Part shown: in pieces, positions 59,385 through 64,000 of the stretch | Layout of the letters: the number at the start of each line of letters is the position of its first letter | Numbering within the stretch: the first letter of the stretch is position 1 | NCBI GenBank assembly: GCA_007570785.1 | Contig: ML660772.1 | Coordinates: forward strand, 35,076,627 to 35,140,626 | Length of the DNA: 64,000 bases | Reading direction: 5' to 3' | Origin: Antilocapra americana | Lineage: Eukaryota > Chordata > Mammalia > Artiodactyla > Antilocapridae | Translations under genes and position numbers: made by a program | Notes under the pieces: generated by a model | Database searches by the model: none | Seen by the model: the letters and a program-made list of their open reading frames with translations, nothing else | Told to the model about the DNA's origin: nothing

Positions 59385-59530
59385 TAATACACAGAATAAT
59401 CCTATGAAGTAGACACTATTATACCTACAATTTACAGGTAAGAAACTAAGGCACAGGGAGATTTAATAATCTTAGCAAAGCTGAGATCCAAAGTGGCCCC
59501 CAAGCTATCAACCATGTTACCATATTGCCT
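59385..59530 (-). repeat. MIR SINE, antisense
   Basis: 'cctatgaagtagacactatt', 'tacaggtaagaaactaaggc' and 'gagatccaaagtggcccc' are in the inverted MIR order. Confidence 0.7.
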
Positions 59531-59714
59531 TTCAACAGTAGGGAGAAACACAGTAACTATCTTACTATCATGCCCACTTAGATCAGAGTGTCAGGATATT
59601 TAATCCTCTCAGTAGAGAACTAAGACACCATAAAACAGTTTTTTTATTTTTCAAAGCATCTTCCCTGTACCACTTGCATCAAAATGAGGGAAGAGGTACA
59701 CACACCTGAACTCT

Positions 59715-59812
59715 ACCCTCAGACACAACTGATTCAGAATCTCAGTGCCCAGAAATCTGCATTTTGACAAACAAATCAGTGGATTAATGTTTGAGAACCA
59801 CTGGCCCTACAG
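59715..59812 (+). mobile_element. hAT-Charlie fragment (MER5A-like)
   Basis: It has 'cagaaatctgcattttgaca' and ends 'ttgagaaccactgg', the conserved terminus. Confidence 0.6.
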
Positions 59813-60199
59813 GAACGGAATAGGGAAAAGTCCAATTTAAAGTTAACTAGAAAAAGCCACAGAGAGCTGACAAGGCAATGGGGACCCCATAATCAATGGT
59901 CAAATGACTCAGGGGGTCCTGAGCAGAGAAGAACTTGGTTGCTCTAGAGTGAAGGTAATGCTGAACATGGAGGCTTGATAGCAGAAGTAGGCCAGCCACA
60001 GCCTCTGACTTGGATTCGAATGCCCTGTCCTGTTAGAAATGGTTATTTGCTGAGTCAGGACAGAATTTTCTGTTCATTTGGATGAAAAGCATGGTTGCAG
60101 GCAAGGGAGAGCAACCAGAGCACACAGATTCAGAAATTCTTACTCTGACTCTGTTTGAATGAGCATGGTTTCATAAACAGAATGAGTACTGGTGTGAGA

Positions 60200-60355
60200 T
60201 TAAAGCAAGTGGTATGATGGAGGATCCAAGAGACTTACGTCCTGTGTTTGGTTCAGTCACTGATTATAGCCTCCCTGAGGCTCAGGCCCTTGATCTGTAA
60301 AATGGGGAAAATAACACCTGCTTTGAAGGTCCTCACATACAGGATGTGAACTCAT
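60200..60355 (+). repeat. MIR SINE, sense
   Basis: 'ttcagtcactgattatagcc', 'cttgatctgtaaaatgggga' and 'acctgctttgaaggtcctc' are in the sense MIR order. Confidence 0.6.
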
Positions 60356-60585
60356 TGAGACACAGCACTCTATTATGTACATTATTGCTATTCCAAAACC
60401 TCTAAAAATCTCTTGATTCAGAATATATATGCCACACTCATGCTCTAAGACCATTAATGACACAATGAAGGACAACTGGAAATAATAATCTGCATTACTC
60501 TGTGTATCCCCCTATACCTCTGTCAGGAAAGACAACATAGTCCATTCTAAAGTACAAATTACATTGTAGGCCTCCTGCACTGGGG

Positions 60586-60587
<2 letters not shown>

Positions 60588-60649
<62 letters not shown>
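60588..60649 (+). repeat. (AC)31 microsatellite
   Basis: About 62 bases of uninterrupted AC dinucleotide in CAV1 intron 2. The Cys-Val frame on the other strand is its translation and not a gene. Confidence 0.97.
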
Positions 60650-60653
<4 letters not shown>

Positions 60654-60689
60654 AAAAGTGGAGGCTAAAGACACCAAAGGACAAATTCA

Positions 60690-61030
60690 CTCTTACCCTA
60701 TCTCATCCACACTGGTGTGCTCTACTAATTCTCTGAAGAGCTGGGCTGCTATTTCTGCTTCTACTTCTGCTTCCCCTCCTCAGCATACTCCAGCGCACAC
60801 CCCTTGCTTTTGGGCCAGATCGGTACGATTGCAGTTATTCAGATCACTGCAGCAAAACTCAACCAAGCAGCAATATCATCAGTATTTTCTAAATCATTCT
60901 TCCTGAAATCTGAAAACATCTGAGTCCGGATTGCCTCCTCCTCTGTAGGCTTTCCATGCCTTTCAAGTAACTTGTCCTCCACTTCATTTTGATCAAATCG
61001 TGATACTACAGAGCTATGGTAAAAAAGAAT
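60690..61030 (-). pseudogene. Coding-like remnant of unidentified origin, minus strand
   Basis: A minus-strand frame from about 61015 to 60839 reads like real protein: SRFDQNEVEDKLLERHG, then PTEEEAIRTQMFSDF and NDDL-like acidic text followed by a hydrophobic IAAWLSFAAVI that is stopped by TGA. Past the stop the same frame continues with a hydrophobic ITAIVPIWP and then more stops. Composition (charged, low in Ser/Leu runs) is unlike neighbouring chance frames. The frame is preceded on the minus strand by a pyrimidine run and AG, resembling a splice acceptor. I do not recognise the protein. It could be a decayed, 5'-truncated retrocopy or an old exon. No poly(A) tail is visible; the (AC)n lies at its 3' side. 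Confidence 0.45.
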
Positions 61031-62479
61031 ATAATTTTGAATAAAACAGGATACCAAAAAAAATCGATAAATAAAAGTGTACTTGAGAAATCAGGACTAG
61101 ACTTCATAGTAGATAATATGATGGTTAATGTATGGCTACATCCTTTCAATGGCTATTTATAGCTCCTTTAAAATATATATATTGATGGAATATTTGCTAA
61201 TTAACGTATGCATAATACTATTAGGAACTGTGGAGGATACCAAGATGGGTGCAGTGGATACCAACTTGCCCTAGATCCTGGTTTGCTCCATTTATTCGTT
61301 AAGTGACCTTTTCTTGACAGGGAAATAAAAGATTATTTTCTATTCTTATTATGAAAATAACCTAGAACTTCACAAGTTTGTGAAGAGAAGCAGATGAGTG
61401 AAATAGGACATTAAATGTGTAAAATATCTATTCTGAGGTCTCTGTAATGTCTGAAAAGCAAGCTAGAGGGAGAGACTCAAGGGTTCCAGCTAGAGACCCA
61501 GGTCAAGGACTGCAGGTCCCCTCTGCACCCTTCCCTGTACACCCAGCCCTCTCCTGTCACTCACAGAGGTACGCAAATACCCACCTTTCTGTTCCCCAGT
61601 TTGAAACTCTGATTACTACTGCAGCCTCTCCCTTCAGCTCCAAAGGCAGCCCAGTGCTCTCCCAGCCAGTGAAGTTGCCTAGCACCTTCTACCTCAAGGC
61701 AATCCAAAAACACTTCAATGTTCCCACCCTAGGTTTAAATTCTTCCTAGTTCTCTATGTAGATTCTCTGGAAGTCCAAACAATCACAAACATTAAGGATA
61801 CAATACAGGCCTCCTCTTTTCAGTCGAGGCTGCAAGAACACTGCAGCTTTCATTGCCGCTTTTTCCCCTCAATGATGCCAGTTCAGTTCAGTAAACAAAT
61901 GGATATTTGCCCTTGCTCCTGAGAAAACACATAGGCATTAGGGCAGAGTTCCTGTGTTCTGGTAACATTTAATTGTGCTAGTTCTCAACCCTCTCTACAC
62001 CCAAACACTCATGGACCACATTTATTCCACTGACTTCAAAGGCCATTCAACATGTTGGAAATATGTGTGAGAACACTGAGGCGAGTTTGAAATTAGTTTC
62101 AACCCTCTTTCTGTATCTGTGGGTTTGGTTCATGTAGTAAGAAGGATTTTAGAAGTACGTATTTGATTTTTAAAACATTCACTTGTTTATACAGGGTTTA
62201 AAAATCATAAAAAATAAATCAGGATTTCTATTGCCAGTTTTTGTGTTTTTCATAATAAATAACATTCATCCTTGTCCAATAAATATTTATAGGTTTAAAT
62301 TAGGAAAAGCTTTTCAAGAGAATTTCCATTCATTCTTTATCCACCAACTTCCATATGCCAGGCAGCACAAGAGGAGTTTCAGGAAAGAAGCAGGAAGCAG
62401 ACTAGAGCTTCCAGGCACAGAGGGAAGAAAGTACTGACAACAGAAAGAATCCATACAGATGTCATTCACTAGTTCACTT

Positions 62480-62560
62480 TTTTGTGTAAGATTCACCAGG
62501 CCTACCCCAGAGAATATGATCTAAGTCTGAAAGGAGCCTAAGAATCTGCATTTTAACAGG
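62480..62560 (+). mobile_element. hAT-Charlie fragment (MER5A-like)
   Basis: 'ccccagagaatatgatctaa' then 'cctaagaatctgcattttaa' is the MER5A interior. Partial. Confidence 0.5.
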
Positions 62561-62689
62561 CATCCTCCCTCCCTCCCATTAACCTCTGCCACACTACCCC
62601 TGTGCTAGTGCATTCAACACATTATATTAAAAAGTCCAGATTCAGTGGCATGTCTTCAAGGTGGAGCTGACTCTTAATCTTTGGTGCAT

Positions 62690-63603
62690 CAGTTTAGTTC
62701 AGTCACTCAGTCATGTCTGACTCTTTGCGACCCCATAAATAGCAGCACGCCAGGCATCCCTGTCCATCACCAACTCCTGGAGTCTACCCAAACCCATATT
62801 CATTGAGTCGGTGATGCCATCCAGCCATCTCATCCTCTGTCGTCCCCTTCTCCTCCTGCCCCCAAACCTTCCCAGCATCAGGGTCTTTTCCAATGAGTCA
62901 ATTCTTCACATCAGGTGGCCAAAGTATTGGAGTTTCAGCTTCAACATCAGTCCTTCCAATGAACACCCAGGACTGATCTCCTTTAGGATGGACTGGTTGG
63001 ATCTCCTTGCAGTCCAAGGGACTCTCAAGAGTCTTCTCCAACACCACAGTTCAAAAGCATCAATTCTTTGGCACTCAGCTTTTTTCGCCATCCAACTCTC
63101 ACATCCATACAGGACTACTGGAAAAACCATAGCCTTGACTAGATGGACCTTTGTTGGCAAAGTAATGCCTTTGCTTTTCAATATGCTATCTAGGTTGGTC
63201 ATAACCTTCCTTCCAAGGAGTAAGCGTCTTTTCATTTCATGGCTGCAATCACCATCTGCAGTGACTTTGGAGCCCAAAAGAATAAAGTCTGACACTGTTT
63301 CCACTGTTTCCCCATCTATTTCCCATGAAGTGATGGGACCAGATGCCATGATCTTAGTTTTCTGAATGTTGAGCTTTAAGCCAACTTCTCACTCTCCTCT
63401 TTCACTTTCATCAAGAGACTTTTTAGTTCCTCTTCACTTTGTGCCATAAGGGTGGTGTCATCTGCATATCTGAAGTTACTGATATTTCTCCTGGCAATCT
63501 TGATTCCAGTTTGTGCTTCATCCAGCCCAGCATTTCTCATGATGTACTCTGCATATAATTTAAATAAGCAGGGTGACAATATACAGCCTTGACATACTCC
63601 TTT
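62690..63603 (-). mobile_element. BovB (RTE) LINE 3' fragment, antisense, about 0.9 kb
   Basis: Antisense BovB runs from its 3' terminus (about 62690) back into the reverse transcriptase. The YADD motif is encoded by the complement of 63457-63468. The frame is broken near 63365-63380 into two open pieces. It is 5'-truncated at about 63603. Confidence 0.92.
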
Positions 63604-63892
63604 GCATATCTGGGTAGAAATCCAAGCACATTAGCAATATGAGCTGATAGCACTATCAACTGTGTACAATATTTGTAATATTCAGTTTAATATGAATTGT
63701 TGAAAGTTTAAAATGCTGTATTTCCTTCTCATATATTTCTGAACTTTGCTCCAGGACCAAATTGCAGGATATTTATACACATTCATTGTGTATATTTTTC
63801 TATAAGCATGAAAATGCAATTATATAACCAAAAAAGAATAATATAATGAAAAATAAAACATGATCATCAAAATAAAGGTGATTTGTTTTAAA

Positions 63893-64000
63893 ATTATATT
63901 AGTCATCTATAGCTGCATAACCAATGACCTCAAAATTCAGTGGCTTAGTACAGCAAATATTTAAATCATCTAACAGTGCATCTGAAATCCAAATGTGACT
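63893..64000 (+). repeat. Ancient LTR-type mammalian repeat, cut by the window edge
   Basis: 'tattagtcatctatagctgc' followed by 'tcagtggcttagtacagcaa' is the start of a widespread mammalian repeat resembling the one at 58390. It continues beyond the window. Confidence 0.55.

Larger units (their letters stand above)
39688..64000 (+). other. CAV1: CAV1 intron 2, open at the right edge
   Basis: No CAV1 exon 3 sequence (for example a second FEDVIAEP signature after 39687) is seen before the end, so the intron exceeds 24.3 kb. Contents are the repeats and the coding-like patch listed below. The stretches 39700-42590, 48190-49440, 50140-52640, 53390-54480, 55380-56490 and 61060-62470 show nothing I can name beyond possible old L2/MIR traces. 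Confidence 0.8.

Noticed and set aside
61447..61749. 100-codon plus-strand frame in CAV1 intron 2
   Set aside because: Ser/Pro/Gln-rich low-information sequence with no start context or splice support.

Overview
The window is mammalian nuclear DNA from a ruminant, probably a bovid or other pecoran. The diagnosis rests on many ruminant-specific repeats: BovB (RTE) LINE fragments, Bov-tA/Bov-A2 tRNA-derived SINEs and ruminant-type L1 3' ends. They sit among older mammalian repeats (MIR, L2, hAT-Charlie, MaLR-type). There is no bacterial or viral gene organisation, CRISPR array or operon.

Two caveolin genes lie head to tail on the + strand. CAV2 is complete: three coding exons (9980-10129, 10452-10639, 15039-15189) encode 162 aa, preceded by a CpG-rich promoter and followed by a roughly 2.1-kb 3' UTR ending near the poly(A) signal at 17271. 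CAV1 is present only as exon 1 (38057-38086) and exon 2 (39523-39687), coding for residues 1-65. Its last exon, which in the family carries the scaffolding and membrane domains, must lie beyond the right edge. CAV1 intron 2 fills 39688-64000. The products act together: caveolin-1 builds caveolar coats and caveolin-2 hetero-oligomerises with it, so the shared orientation and close spacing fit an old tandem duplication.

Layout: 1-9500 is repeat-rich DNA upstream of CAV2; 9.6-17.3 kb is CAV2; 17.3-37.7 kb is the CAV2-CAV1 intergenic region; 37.8-39.7 kb is the GC-rich start of CAV1; the rest is CAV1 intron. The intergenic region is the busiest part. It holds a processed pseudogene that I read as MTCH2 (minus strand), several solo-LTR-like endogenous retroviral remnants, an LTR split by a chimeric 2.4-kb BovB element, and several insertions with clean target-site duplications.

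I found no convincing new biological system. The items most worth a second look are an unidentified coding-like patch on the minus strand of CAV1 intron 2 (about 60839-61030), the chimeric BovB, the MTCH2 retrocopy, the homopolymer tract just upstream of the CAV1 start, and three short perfect hairpins. Repeat family names are from memory of consensus sequences. Boundaries are approximate unless a target-site duplication is given.
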